A stretch of 64,000 bases of DNA from Chryseobacterium aurantiacum (lineage in GTDB: Bacteria > Bacteroidota > Bacteroidia > Flavobacteriales > Weeksellaceae): assembly GCF_003020585.1 (NCBI RefSeq), contig NZ_PXUE01000005.1, forward strand, positions 124,001-188,000. Direction: 5' to 3'. Below the pieces are notes generated by a model, which saw only the letters and a list, made by a program, of their open reading frames with translations, made no database searches and was not told the DNA's origin. A program made the translations under genes and the position numbers. Of the stretch, positions 44,423 to 53,733 are shown piece after piece. Position 1 is the stretch's first letter. Each line of letters begins with the position of its first letter.

Positions 44423-45637
44423 ATGGAGGAGAAAATTATAGTATGTATTTCGTGCTATTACAAGGGCTATGACTTTATGGATGAAATGAAGAAGCTCGGT
44501 AATAAAATCATATTAGTAACATCAGAAAACCTTAAAGAAAAAAACTGGCCGTGGCATGCCATTGATGAGGTATTTTATATGCCAGAACTCAAGCCATCAG
44601 TATGGAATCTTGAACATCTTATCCAGGGATTTTCACATCTAATGAAAACCCGAAAAGTAGATGCTGTTGTAGCCCTTGATGACTACGATGTAGAAAAAGC
44701 AGCCTTAATCCGGGAGACTTTTCGTATTCCCGGAATGGGGCAAACTACCCACCGTTACTTCAGAGATAAACTGGCTATGCGGCAAAAAGCAAAAGATTCG
44801 GGAATTAATGTTCCGGAATTTACAGCTGTTTTCAATGACGATATTGTCAATGATTTTGTTGATAAAGTACCTGCTCCTTGGGTATTGAAACCCCGCTCAG
44901 AGGCTTCTGCATCGGGAATAAAGAAAATTACAACTAAAGAACAGCTTCATGAAGCTTTGGAAGTTCTTGGAGAAGAGCGTCATCTTTTCTTATTGGAAAG
45001 CTTTAAACCCGGAGATGTTTATCATGTAGACAGCCTTACCTTCAATAAGGAGATTGTATTTACCTCTGCCTCAAAATATTTGGCCCCGCCAATGCAGGTC
45101 TCTCATGAGGGTGGCGTTTTCAGATCCAAAACATTAGGAAGATATTCTGAAGAATTTAAAGCTCTGGAAGAAATCAATGCTAAAGTACTTTCTAATTTTG
45201 GACTTATCAACGGGGCAACCCATACAGAGTTTATCCGCGGTAAAGAAGACAAAAAATGGTATTTCCTTGAAACCTCTTCAAGGGTTGGCGGTGCACATAT
45301 TCCTGATCTGGTAGAAGCATCAAGCAATATCAACATCTGGAGAGAATGGGCCCAGATTGAGGATGCCCTCCTAAGAAATAAAAATTATAACGTCTTGCCT
45401 CCTACAGGATATTATTCAGGATTGATTATTGCTTTAATCAAAGAAAAAGAGCCGGATTACAGCCAATTTGAAAGCGAAGAAGTGGTAAAGTTTCTTCCCA
45501 TAGACTACCATGTCGGAATTGTTTACAAATCCAGCGAAGCTTCAATAATAGAGGAAAGATTGGACAGCGCCGCTGAAATGATCAATGCAGAAATGCTCAA
45601 CATTCTGCCTCCCAAAAGCAGCAAACTGAGAAGTTAG
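44423..45637 (+). CDS. ATP-grasp ligase 1
   Basis: 404 residues. N-terminal Rossmann-like lobe (about 1-110, DAVVALDDYDVEKAAL), then the ATP-grasp fold with WVLKPRSEASASGIKKI (ATP-binding Lys and loop), FLLESFKPGDVYHVDS, and the metal site WYFLETSSRVGGAH. Members activate a carboxylate as acyl phosphate and join it to an amine. Amino acid-ligase-like in organisation. First gene of the cluster; substrates unknown. Confidence 0.85.
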   Translation: MEEKIIVCISCYYKGYDFMDEMKKLGNKIILVTSENLKEKNWPWHAIDEVFYMPELKPSVWNLEHLIQGFSHLMKTRKVDAVVALDDYDVEKAALIRETFRIPGMGQTTHRYFRDKLAMRQKAKDSGINVPEFTAVFNDDIVNDFVDKVPAPWVLKPRSEASASGIKKITTKEQLHEALEVLGEERHLFLLESFKPGDVYHVDSLTFNKEIVFTSASKYLAPPMQVSHEGGVFRSKTLGRYSEEFKALEEINAKVLSNFGLINGATHTEFIRGKEDKKWYFLETSSRVGGAHIPDLVEASSNINIWREWAQIEDALLRNKNYNVLPPTGYYSGLIIALIKEKEPDYSQFESEEVVKFLPIDYHVGIVYKSSEASIIEERLDSAAEMINAEMLNILPPKSSKLRS

Positions 45638-45667
45638 AATATATAACCATAAAGTAAAGAAATTTCA

Positions 45668-46381
45668 ATGTCTCATATAGAACATACAGAGTATTATTCA
45701 AATATACTGGGAATAAGCCTTAAGGTGGAAGTAACCGGACATTACGGGCACCCCATCATTATGTTTCCTACTTCTCAGGGGCAATATACCCAGAATCATG
45801 ATTTTCATCTTAACGGAAGTATCAACTGGTTTGTAGAACAGGGAAAAGTAAAGCTTTATAATATCCAAACCATTGACAGCTGGAGCTTTTATGATGAAAA
45901 AATATCACCACAGCAGAGAATCAGAAATTATGAACGGTATGTACAATTCCTGATTAAGGAGTTCGTACCTTATATTCAGAAGCTTCATAAAACCCATCGC
46001 GTGGCAGTTGCCGGAGCCAGTTTTGGAGGCTATCATGCTGCCAACTTTGCTTTGAGGTTTCCGGATGTAGTATCCCACTTGTTTTGTCTTTCAGGGGCTT
46101 TCAGCATCAGAAATTTTATGGATGGTTATTCTGATGATCTGGTTTATTTCAACTGCCCAAGGGAGTTTGTAAGAAATGATGATGCCTGGAAATACAAACA
46201 CATGCACATTGTATTAAGCACTTCTGATCAGGACATCTGTAAAGAAAAAAATGTTGAAATGGCTGAGATCTTAAGGATAAAAGGTATTGAATTTTGGTAT
46301 GATGAAAGAAAGTGGATTGGTCATGACTGGCCATTGTGGAGAATGGTATTTCCAACATTTATAGGAGCCTATTTCTCTTAG
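45668..46381 (+). CDS. Esterase-type alpha/beta hydrolase
   Basis: 237 residues, one compact alpha/beta-hydrolase domain. Nucleophile Ser118 in AGASFGGYHA, probable acid in TSDQDICK, His in WIGHDW. No signal peptide, so cytoplasmic. It is placed 30 bp after ligase 1 and could cleave or transfer an acyl/peptidyl product of the cluster. Same superfamily as the esterase at 41661, but no E-set domain. Confidence 0.85.
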   Translation: MSHIEHTEYYSNILGISLKVEVTGHYGHPIIMFPTSQGQYTQNHDFHLNGSINWFVEQGKVKLYNIQTIDSWSFYDEKISPQQRIRNYERYVQFLIKEFVPYIQKLHKTHRVAVAGASFGGYHAANFALRFPDVVSHLFCLSGAFSIRNFMDGYSDDLVYFNCPREFVRNDDAWKYKHMHIVLSTSDQDICKEKNVEMAEILRIKGIEFWYDERKWIGHDWPLWRMVFPTFIGAYFS

Positions 46382-46397
46382 AAACTATTTTAAAAGA

Positions 46398-46565
46398 ATG
46401 ACAAACAGTTTAAAAGGTACATTCAAGTTTTTTGAAAATCTGTGGTTTTCAACTTTTCAAAATAAAACCCGTGAAAGTCTTGTATTCTCCTTTTTGAGAA
46501 GAACTGTAAATCCAGGACTTGATCCGTTGGTTTTAAAACAACATATAAAAGCATATTTAAAATAA
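46398..46565 (+). CDS. Small ORF, 55 residues, inside the ATP-grasp cluster
   Basis: ATG 46398 to TAA 46563-46565, 16 bp after the esterase stop and 28 bp before ligase 2. It begins MTNSLKGTFKFFENLW and ends VLKQHIKAYLK. Basic and aromatic-rich, no signal peptide, no family known to me. Its position between enzymes suggests it is translated. Possible roles: protein subunit, or a peptide substrate of the neighbouring ligases. No acidic core repeat typical of graspetide precursors. Confidence 0.55.
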   Translation: MTNSLKGTFKFFENLWFSTFQNKTRESLVFSFLRRTVNPGLDPLVLKQHIKAYLK

Positions 46566-46593
46566 AAAATATACACCATTAAAAACAGAAATT

Positions 46594-47547
46594 ATGACAA
46601 AAAAAGTAGGAATTCTATTCGGCATGGAAGATACATTTCCCTGGGCATTTATAGATAAGGTGAATGAACTGGGTGCCGGAGATATTGTAGCTGAACCTGT
46701 TACCATTGATAAACTGGAACAAGGAGCAGATTATGGTTATGCAGTGATTATCGACAGAATTTCGCAAGACGTTCCCTTTTACAGAGCTTATTTGAAAAAT
46801 GCAGCCCTTAATGGCACTTATGTAATCAACAATCCGTTCTGGTGGAGTGCTGATGAAAAGTTTTTCAATAATGCATTGATGAGCAAACTTGGAATTCCAC
46901 TTCCAAAAACAGTCTTGCTCCCATCGCACGAAAGACCCACTGACACTTCAGAAACATCATTCAGGAACCTGAAGTTCCCGCACGACTGGGAATATATTTT
47001 TGACTATGTTGGATTTCCTGCTTATATGAAACCCCATGATGGCGGAGGCTGGAAAAATGTTTACAGAGTAGAAAATCCAGATGATCTCTGGAATAAGCTG
47101 GGAGAAACCCAACAACTGGTTATGATGGTTCAGGAAGAGATTGTCTTTGATGATTATTACAGAGTATATTGTTTAGGCCAAAAATATGTTCATATCATGC
47201 CATATGAGCCTAGAAACCCCCATCACCTGAGATACGCAACAACGCATCAAACACAAGGTGAAGAGCTTGAAAAGCTATTAAAAACTATTCATGATTACAC
47301 AATCAAAATGAATAAAGCCCTGGGATATGATTTCAATACGGTAGAATTTGCCATAAGAGATGGTATTCCTTATGCCATTGATTTCTGCAACCCGGCACCT
47401 GATGCAGACAGAAACTCTGTAGGAGAAGAAAATTTTGCATGGATTATAGAGCATTCAGCAAAGCTTGCCATTGAAAAAGCCAAGGAATATGTTCCGGGAA
47501 AACCCAATATCGCTTGGGGAACTTTTGTGAAAGATTCCATAAAATAA
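46594..47547 (+). CDS. ATP-grasp ligase 2 (RimK-like)
   Basis: 317 residues. ATP-grasp lobes with AYMKPHDGGGWKNVYRV as the glycine-rich ATP loop, MMVQEEIVFDDYYRVY, and metal-binding acidic residues near VEFAIRDGIPYAIDFCNP. The DFCNPAPDADR stretch is a variant of the usual E-x-N-P. Third enzyme of the cluster; 32 bp before the GCS2 gene. Likely forms a peptide or amide bond. Confidence 0.85.
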   Translation: MTKKVGILFGMEDTFPWAFIDKVNELGAGDIVAEPVTIDKLEQGADYGYAVIIDRISQDVPFYRAYLKNAALNGTYVINNPFWWSADEKFFNNALMSKLGIPLPKTVLLPSHERPTDTSETSFRNLKFPHDWEYIFDYVGFPAYMKPHDGGGWKNVYRVENPDDLWNKLGETQQLVMMVQEEIVFDDYYRVYCLGQKYVHIMPYEPRNPHHLRYATTHQTQGEELEKLLKTIHDYTIKMNKALGYDFNTVEFAIRDGIPYAIDFCNPAPDADRNSVGEENFAWIIEHSAKLAIEKAKEYVPGKPNIAWGTFVKDSIK

Positions 47548-47578
47548 CATTGAAAAAGAATTAAAAAAACACAACAAA

Positions 47579-48697
47579 ATGCATCAATTTACTATTGGAA
47601 TCGAAGAAGAATATCAGATCATCGATGTAGAAAGCAGAGACCTTATTTCTCATGTTTCAAAAATTATTGAAGGTGGAAAAGCGGTATTAAGTGAAAATTT
47701 AAAACACGAGATGCACGAATCCATGATTGAAATGGAGACAGGAATCTGCCAGAATATTCAGGAGGCCAGAGCTGAGCTGACCAATTTAAGAAGACATCTT
47801 ATTAATACAGCTCATGAACAAGGGCTGCGTGTTTCCGGAGGCGGAACCCATCCTTTTTCTCATTGGTCAGACAACAACATCACACAGGGAGAAAGATATA
47901 TCAAAATTGTAGATGATATGGGAGATGTAGCCCGGGAAAACCTTATTTTCGGACTTCACGTACACATAGGAATTCCCAACCGAGAAGAAGGAGTAAGAAT
48001 TCAAAATGTGATGCGTTATTTTCTTCCGCACGTGTATGCCCTTTCTACCAATTCACCTTTTTGGATCGGAAGATATACAGGATTTAAATCTTATCGACAG
48101 GAAATTTTCGTGAAATTCCCCAGAACAGGTATTCCAAGCTACTTCAATTCATTGGCAGAATTTGACAGTTATGTTGATCTTTTGATCAAAACAGGCACCA
48201 TAGACAATGCCAAGAAAATTTGGTGGGATTTAAGAGTTCATCCTTTCTACCCTACCATTGAATTCAGAATTTGTGATATGCCATTGAGAATTGATGAAAC
48301 TGTATGTCTTGCCGCCATCATGCAGAGTTTGGTTGCTAAGATTTATAAACTACATCAGCAAAATCTAAGCTTCAGAAGTTATAGAAGACTTCTATTGAAC
48401 GAAAATAAATGGCGTGCTTCCAAAAGTGGTATTGAAGCCCATCTGATTGATTTCGGAAAAGAAGAATCGGTTCCCTATCCTCTTTTATTAAAAGAACTTT
48501 TAGAGTTTATTGATGATGTTGTAGACGATTTAGGATGTCGCCATGAAGTAGAATATGCCTGGAAAATTCTGGAAAACGGAACCGGTGCAGACAGGCAGCT
48601 ACAGATTTTCAAAGAAACCGGAGACCTTACAAAAGTTGTAGATTATATGATCTCAGAAACAGAGTATGGCATAACACATGGTGAACCCGCTTCGTAA
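47579..48697 (+). CDS. GCS2-type carboxylate-amine ligase (YbdK/COG2170)
   Basis: 372 residues. Opens FTIGIEEEYQIIDVESRDL with the ATP/metal-binding glutamates, has GLHVHIGI and the WWDLRVHPFYPTIEFRICDMP segment of glutamate-cysteine ligase type 2 proteins. These form gamma-glutamyl-type amides, using glutamate or another carboxylate. No glutathione synthetase partner of the usual type is adjacent; the ATP-grasp enzymes may fill that role. Confidence 0.9.
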   Translation: MHQFTIGIEEEYQIIDVESRDLISHVSKIIEGGKAVLSENLKHEMHESMIEMETGICQNIQEARAELTNLRRHLINTAHEQGLRVSGGGTHPFSHWSDNNITQGERYIKIVDDMGDVARENLIFGLHVHIGIPNREEGVRIQNVMRYFLPHVYALSTNSPFWIGRYTGFKSYRQEIFVKFPRTGIPSYFNSLAEFDSYVDLLIKTGTIDNAKKIWWDLRVHPFYPTIEFRICDMPLRIDETVCLAAIMQSLVAKIYKLHQQNLSFRSYRRLLLNENKWRASKSGIEAHLIDFGKEESVPYPLLLKELLEFIDDVVDDLGCRHEVEYAWKILENGTGADRQLQIFKETGDLTKVVDYMISETEYGITHGEPAS

Positions 48698-48731
48698 TAT
48701 TTTTGGTAACTTTACAAAAAATTAGCATGTA

Positions 48732-49565
48732 ATGAAAGATATTCGAATTGCCTTGCTGGACATGAACAACAATCATGTAAATCAAGGCTTTAGAAACATT
48801 AAAGAAATTTCCGAGACGTTTCAGCAAAATTCTGACGAAAATGTAATCATCAAGACATTTGATGTAAGGTTTAAAGACGAAATGCCAGAAATTGGAGACT
48901 TTGATATTTTTATTTCTTCAGGCGGACCGGGAACTCCACACAAAGAAGGTTTTGAGTGGGAAGAAAGGTTTGCTAATTTTTTAGATACCGTTTTTGAACA
49001 TAATAAATACAACGAAGATAAAAAATATCTTTTCCTGATTTGTCATTCATTCCAACTGGCAAGTATTCATTGGAAGCTGGGAAATATCTGCAAAAGAAAA
49101 TCTTATTCCTTTGGTGTAATGCCTGTTCACAAAACCAGAGAAGGCAGAGACGAATTCTTGTTGAAAAATCTACAGGATCCTTTTTATGCTGTAGACTCCA
49201 GAGCCTATCAATTCATTGAACCAGATCAGGAACGTTTTGAAGAATTAGGGATGACGGTTATGGCTATTGAAAAATTCCGACCTCATATCAATCTCGAAAG
49301 AGCTGTAATGGCTGTTCGTTTCTCGGATGAGATATTCGGAACTCAGTTTCATCCTGAGGCAAGCCCACAGGCATTGATAGAAAACCTGAAGGATGACAAG
49401 AACAGAGAAGCCATGATTGAAAATTTTGGAATGGAAAAATATCTCGAAACCATGGACAGAATAGATGATGAAGATAAAATCATCCTGACCAGAAACCAAA
49501 TTCTTCCCAGATTTCTTCAGTTCGCAAAAAAAAACATTTTGAAAGAAGTTGAATCTTTAGCTTAA
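48732..49565 (+). CDS. Class I glutamine amidotransferase-like protein
   Basis: 277 residues. The class I GATase triad is visible: Cys104 in FLICHSFQ, and His/Glu in GTQFHPEAS (about residue 210). SSGGPGTP is the oxyanion loop. It could supply ammonia to an adjacent ligase or hydrolyse gamma-glutamyl bonds like PuuD. The last ~60 residues extend beyond the standard domain and are charged. Confidence 0.88.
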   Translation: MKDIRIALLDMNNNHVNQGFRNIKEISETFQQNSDENVIIKTFDVRFKDEMPEIGDFDIFISSGGPGTPHKEGFEWEERFANFLDTVFEHNKYNEDKKYLFLICHSFQLASIHWKLGNICKRKSYSFGVMPVHKTREGRDEFLLKNLQDPFYAVDSRAYQFIEPDQERFEELGMTVMAIEKFRPHINLERAVMAVRFSDEIFGTQFHPEASPQALIENLKDDKNREAMIENFGMEKYLETMDRIDDEDKIILTRNQILPRFLQFAKKNILKEVESLA

Positions 49566-49586
49566 AAGATTAATTAATATTGGCTA

Positions 49587-49672
49587 CAAAAGTCACAACA
49601 GTTTTTTAAAACCCTAATAGCTTTAAATTACTAAACTATTGGAGAAGTACAATTAGATTCTTGTGACTTTTG
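49587..49672. repeat. 12-bp inverted repeat pair in the 49.6 kb gap
   Basis: CAAAAGTCACAA (49587-49598) and TTGTGACTTTTG (49661-49672) are exact reverse complements 62 bp apart, with a smaller nested pair (CCTAATAG/CTATTGG) inside. The right arm overlaps the proposed -33 of the 49786 gene, so it may be an operator pair or a structured RNA. Confidence 0.55.
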
Positions 49673-49701
49673 GGGTTAACATCTATTTAAATTTAATCTT
49701 G
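49670..49701 (+). promoter_or_regulatory. Candidate promoter of the 49786 gene
   Basis: TTG (49670-49672), 21-nt spacer, TAATCTTG (49694-49701), one mismatch from TAnnTTTG. It gives a leader of about 80 nt containing the attenuator-like hairpin. Confidence 0.4.
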
Positions 49702-49737
49702 GATTTCAAGTTTATATTAAATAGTTACAAAATATTA

Positions 49738-49765
49738 AATCGGGCAATTTTGTTCGATTTTTTTT
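49738..49765 (+). terminator. Terminator-like hairpin just before the 49786 start
   Basis: AATCGGGCAA pairs with TTGTTCGATT using two G-U pairs; a T8 run follows. It ends about 20 nt before the ATG, leaving no room for a promoter after it. Either the end of the GATase transcript or an attenuator in the leader of the 49786 gene. Confidence 0.6.
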
Positions 49766-49785
49766 AACATCACAAAAGAAAAAAT

Positions 49786-50970
49786 ATGATCCCAAAATAT
49801 AGAAAACAGTTTAATCAGGAGTTTTCAGAAGAGAAATACGAGCAGCTTAAGGATATTTTAAAACAAAAAAGCGGTGTAGAAGCTGGCTTTAGAACTTCAG
49901 AAAGTCCTATTTTCCTTACTAAAGAATTTGAAGGTAAATTACTGGAGGCGAGTGAAAGTATTATTACCCAAATTAAGGCTCTTCCCTCTGAAACTCTTCA
50001 AAAAGCAATCCCGGAAAACTGTAGGGTTCCCAATGATACTGATCAACCTCATTTTTTCACCATAGATTTTGGAGTCTGCAAAAATGAAAATGGAGAAATA
50101 GAACCACAATTGATAGAACTTCAGGCTTTCCCGTCATTATATGCCTTTCAAAAAAACTTTGAAGACACCTTTTGTGAAGTCTACCCTTTTCTCGCAGATA
50201 TTAGAAATACAATGCCCCAAAGCACTTTTCAGCAACATTTAAAAGAATTAATTGTAGGTGATGAAAATCCTGAACATGTAATTCTTCTTGAAATCTTCCC
50301 TGAAAGACAGAAAACAGCCATTGATTTTGCTTTTACGGAAAAATTACTGGGCATAAAAACAGTTTGCCTTACAAAAGTAAAAAAAGAGGGTAAAAAGCTG
50401 TACTATGAAAACAATGGAAAATTAGTCAAAATTAAAAGAATATATAATCGGGTAATATTTGATGAACTGGACAGAATTCCTGATCTTGTCACTGAATTTG
50501 ATTTCCGTGAAGAGGTTGATGTAAAATGGATTACCCACCCAAATTGGTTCTTTAAAATCTCAAAGTTTCTTTTACCTTTATTACAACATCAATTTGTTCC
50601 AAAAAGCTATTTTCTGCATCAGTTTCCGAAAACAGAAAATCTTGAAGACTTTGTATTAAAACCACTATTTTCATTTGCAGGAAGTGGTGTTAATTTAAAT
50701 CCCACCAAAGAAATCACAGATGCTATTGAAGATAAGGAAAATTATATTTTGCAGAGAAAAGTAACCTACGAACCTATTTTTGAAGACATTAACGGAGAGT
50801 TTTCAAAAGCAGAGATCCGTTTACTGTATATCTGGAAAGAAAATGATGAACGTCCTATTCTGTTGGAAAACCTGGGAAGGATGACAAAAGCAGCAATGGT
50901 GAATGTAGATTTCAATAAGAAGGATGCTATCTGGATTGGAAGTTCCAATGCTTTTTTTGCAGAAAGTTAA
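49786..50970 (+). CDS. ATP-grasp-like ligase 3
   Basis: 394 residues. The C-terminal third has FVLKPLFSFAGSGVNL (ATP-binding Lys and glycine loop), YILQRKVTYEPI and AEIRLLYIW, the spacing expected of an ATP-grasp fold. The N-terminal two-thirds (QLIELQAFPSLYAFQ and the rest) is unfamiliar. Separately regulated from genes 1-6 of the cluster by an attenuator-like hairpin. Function inferred only from fold; it is the last plus-strand gene before cyanophycin synthetase. Confidence 0.7.
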   Translation: MIPKYRKQFNQEFSEEKYEQLKDILKQKSGVEAGFRTSESPIFLTKEFEGKLLEASESIITQIKALPSETLQKAIPENCRVPNDTDQPHFFTIDFGVCKNENGEIEPQLIELQAFPSLYAFQKNFEDTFCEVYPFLADIRNTMPQSTFQQHLKELIVGDENPEHVILLEIFPERQKTAIDFAFTEKLLGIKTVCLTKVKKEGKKLYYENNGKLVKIKRIYNRVIFDELDRIPDLVTEFDFREEVDVKWITHPNWFFKISKFLLPLLQHQFVPKSYFLHQFPKTENLEDFVLKPLFSFAGSGVNLNPTKEITDAIEDKENYILQRKVTYEPIFEDINGEFSKAEIRLLYIWKENDERPILLENLGRMTKAAMVNVDFNKKDAIWIGSSNAFFAES

Positions 50971-50997
50971 TTGATAAAATATAACAATCGTGATAAA

Positions 50998-51029
50998 AAA
51001 ACGGCTGTACAGTGTAGTACAGCCGTTTT
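50998..51029. terminator. Bidirectional terminator between ligase 3 and cphA
   Basis: ACGGCTGTAC/GTACAGCCGT stem, extended by A/T pairs, AGTGTA loop, T-rich on both sides. Separates convergent genes. Confidence 0.92.
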
Positions 51030-51050
51030 CTTTATTTTAACTTATAATTT

Positions 51051-53681
51051 TTACAGGTTTTTGTTGTCTTCCAGCAATTCTCTGGCCTGATATTCCTGTA
51101 CAAGGTCAATAGCATTAGAAATAACATCACTTAAAGCAGTAATGAAAGTTCCTTCCTCTGCCATTCCTATGGCATGTTTTAAAGCTTCAATTTCTTTAGG
51201 AATAATCTCATAGCTTACATCTTTACCAGCTTCATTAATTCCGTCTATAATCAATCCGTTAATTTCTTCCTCTGTTCTTCCACGAAGGTGTTTTTCATTT
51301 CGGATGATAATATAATCGAACATTCTTCCGGCAATTTTTCCGCATTCTTTAATATCGTTATCTCGTCTGTCTCCAACACCGGAAATAATGCCTATTTTCT
51401 TTGTAGATTCTACATTTTTCAGATAATCTTCAATTGCTTCATAACCTGATGGATTATGGGCAAAGTCAATCAGAACCTTAAAGTTTTTGAATTTAAAAAC
51501 ATTTAATCTTCCCGGAGTAAGCTGTGCACTTGGAATAAAGGTTCTTAATGAATTGGAAATATCCTCAATACCAAATCCCTGAAGATAACTTGCCAAACTT
51601 GCAGCCAGTACATTTTCAATCATAAATCTGGCTTTTCCTTCCATTGTAATCGGGAAATCCTTTGCCTTTCCGATTCTGATCTTCCAGTCTCCTTTTTTAA
51701 TGGTTACAAATCCCTCTTCGTAAACACAGGTTATTCTTCCTTCCTTGGCGAATTTTACAATATGTGGATTATTTTCATCCATACTGAAGATAGCGACATT
51801 ACTGTCTAGATCATTCACTATCTTCATGGAATACTCATTGTCAGCATTCAATACGCTCCAGCCATTTTTTTTGACACTATCAAGCACCACTCTTTTCACC
51901 TTGGCAAGATCTTTTAAGCTATGGATATCATTCATGCCCAAATGATCCTCCTCAATATTGGTCAATACCCCGATATCACATTGCGAAAATCCTAATCCGG
52001 AACGTAGAATTCCTCCTCTTGCGGTCTCAAGAACAGCAAACTCTACAGTAGGATCCTTTAATATAAATTCCGCTGAAATAGGCCCGGTAGTATCACCTTT
52101 TGACAGCATTGTATTCTGAATATAAATTCCGTCTGAAGTTGTAAATCCTACTCTATAGCCGTTACTCTTTACAATATGTGAAATCAACCTTGTAGTAGTT
52201 GTTTTTCCATTCGTACCCGTTACCGCAATGATAGGAATTGTGAATGGTTTTCCTTGCGGATAAAGCATATCCACCACCGGAGCGGCAACGTTTCTCGGAA
52301 GCCCTTCACTTGGGGCAAGGTGCATTCTGAACCCCGGTGCTGCATTCACTTCTATAATGGCCCCACCACTTTCCTTTAAAGGCTGGGTAAGGTTTTCTGC
52401 CATAATATCAATTCCACAGACATCCAATCCGATGATCTTGGAAATTCTTTCTGCCATCGTAATGTTTTCAGGATGAACCATATCGGTAACATCAATTGAC
52501 GTCCCTCCTGTCGAAAGATTGGCTGTAGACTTTAAATAAACCACCTCTCCTCTTTGTGGAATGGTTTCAAGGGTATACTGAAGTTTATCAAGCAATTCCA
52601 GAGTATCCTTATCTACCTCAATCTCGGTAAGAACATTTTCATGCCCATATCCACGTCTTGGATCCTTATTTTCTTTTTCAATAAGTTCCTGGATATTATG
52701 ATCTCCGTCCCCCACAATATGAGCAGGGACTCTTCTTGCCGCAGCAACCATTTTATTATCAATCACCAACACCCTGAAATCATATCCGGTAATATATTTT
52801 TCAACAATTACCTTTCTGGAATATTTTTGAGCGTGCTCCAATCCTATTTTAGCAGACTCCCAGTCATTAACATTAATAGAGGAACCTTTTCCGTGGTTTC
52901 CGTCCAAAGGTTTTAAAACAATTGGGTATCCTATTTTTTTGATAACATTTGTTAAATCTTCCTCATCTACCACCAGATCTCCGATAGGTACAGGAATTGC
53001 TGCATCGTGGAGCATTCTTTTGGTTAATTCTTTATTGCAGGCGATATCTACAGCAATGGAACTTGTTTTTCCGGTAATGGTGGCCTGAAAACGCTGCTGA
53101 TTTACCCCATATCCAAGTTGTACCAGGGAGTTTGTTCCCAAACGAATCCAAGGTATTTTTCTGGAAACAGCTTCTTCTACAATACTTCCGGTAGATGGTC
53201 CCAAGCGAACACGCTCCCTTATTTCCTTTAATTTGTGAATACAGGCATTCACATCATAATCTGTACCGTCAATTAAGGATTGTGCAATCTTTACCGATTC
53301 TTCAGCAGCATAAATTCCCACATTTTCTTCAAGATAATTGAACACTACATTATACACTCCCGGAGTTTTTGTTTCCCGGGTTCTTCCAAAGCCAACATCC
53401 ATCCCTGCAAGGGTTTGTATTTCCAGGGCGATATGCTCTATGACATGCCCCATCCAGGTTCCTGTTTCCACTCTATGGAAAAAACCACCTTCCACTCCTT
53501 CTGAACACCTATGGGTGATCAGTGACGGGAGTAATCTTTCAATTCTCTCCCTGAATCCTTCTATTTTATTGGTAGGATAATTCTCCATTTCCTCAAGGTC
53601 CAACCTCATCTGTATCAGCTTCTTTCTTCTGATACTCCAGATATTAGGACCACGTAGTGCCTGAATCTTTTCGATTTTCAT
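51051..53681 (-). CDS. cphA: Cyanophycin synthetase
   Basis: 876 residues, the normal length of CphA1. N-terminal domain (1-160), ATP-grasp domain (about 215-480, IVLKPLDGNHGKGSSI), and a Mur-ligase-like C-terminal half with P-loop GTNGKTTT at 489-496 and DFAHNPSGYEA. It adds Asp (ATP-grasp part) and Arg (Mur part) to build the multi-L-arginyl-poly-L-aspartate nitrogen store. Divergent with cphB. Confidence 0.94.
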   Translation of the reverse strand: MKIEKIQALRGPNIWSIRRKKLIQMRLDLEEMENYPTNKIEGFRERIERLLPSLITHRCSEGVEGGFFHRVETGTWMGHVIEHIALEIQTLAGMDVGFGRTRETKTPGVYNVVFNYLEENVGIYAAEESVKIAQSLIDGTDYDVNACIHKLKEIRERVRLGPSTGSIVEEAVSRKIPWIRLGTNSLVQLGYGVNQQRFQATITGKTSSIAVDIACNKELTKRMLHDAAIPVPIGDLVVDEEDLTNVIKKIGYPIVLKPLDGNHGKGSSINVNDWESAKIGLEHAQKYSRKVIVEKYITGYDFRVLVIDNKMVAAARRVPAHIVGDGDHNIQELIEKENKDPRRGYGHENVLTEIEVDKDTLELLDKLQYTLETIPQRGEVVYLKSTANLSTGGTSIDVTDMVHPENITMAERISKIIGLDVCGIDIMAENLTQPLKESGGAIIEVNAAPGFRMHLAPSEGLPRNVAAPVVDMLYPQGKPFTIPIIAVTGTNGKTTTTRLISHIVKSNGYRVGFTTSDGIYIQNTMLSKGDTTGPISAEFILKDPTVEFAVLETARGGILRSGLGFSQCDIGVLTNIEEDHLGMNDIHSLKDLAKVKRVVLDSVKKNGWSVLNADNEYSMKIVNDLDSNVAIFSMDENNPHIVKFAKEGRITCVYEEGFVTIKKGDWKIRIGKAKDFPITMEGKARFMIENVLAASLASYLQGFGIEDISNSLRTFIPSAQLTPGRLNVFKFKNFKVLIDFAHNPSGYEAIEDYLKNVESTKKIGIISGVGDRRDNDIKECGKIAGRMFDYIIIRNEKHLRGRTEEEINGLIIDGINEAGKDVSYEIIPKEIEALKHAIGMAEEGTFITALSDVISNAIDLVQEYQARELLEDNKNL

Positions 53682-53725
53682 AGTCTATTGGCATTTTAAC
53701 AGTTAATAATAACTCTTTTCAAAAT

Positions 53726-53733
53726 CAAATATA
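53726..53733 (-). promoter_or_regulatory. -7 box of cphA
   Basis: TATATTTG on the minus strand, 44 nt before the ATG. Nearest TTG is 15 nt upstream, so spacing is not ideal. Confidence 0.5.

Noticed and set aside
46398..46565. The 55-residue ORF as a classical graspetide precursor
   Set aside because: No repeated acidic core with Thr/Ser/Lys acceptors is visible; kept as a gene but not given that function.
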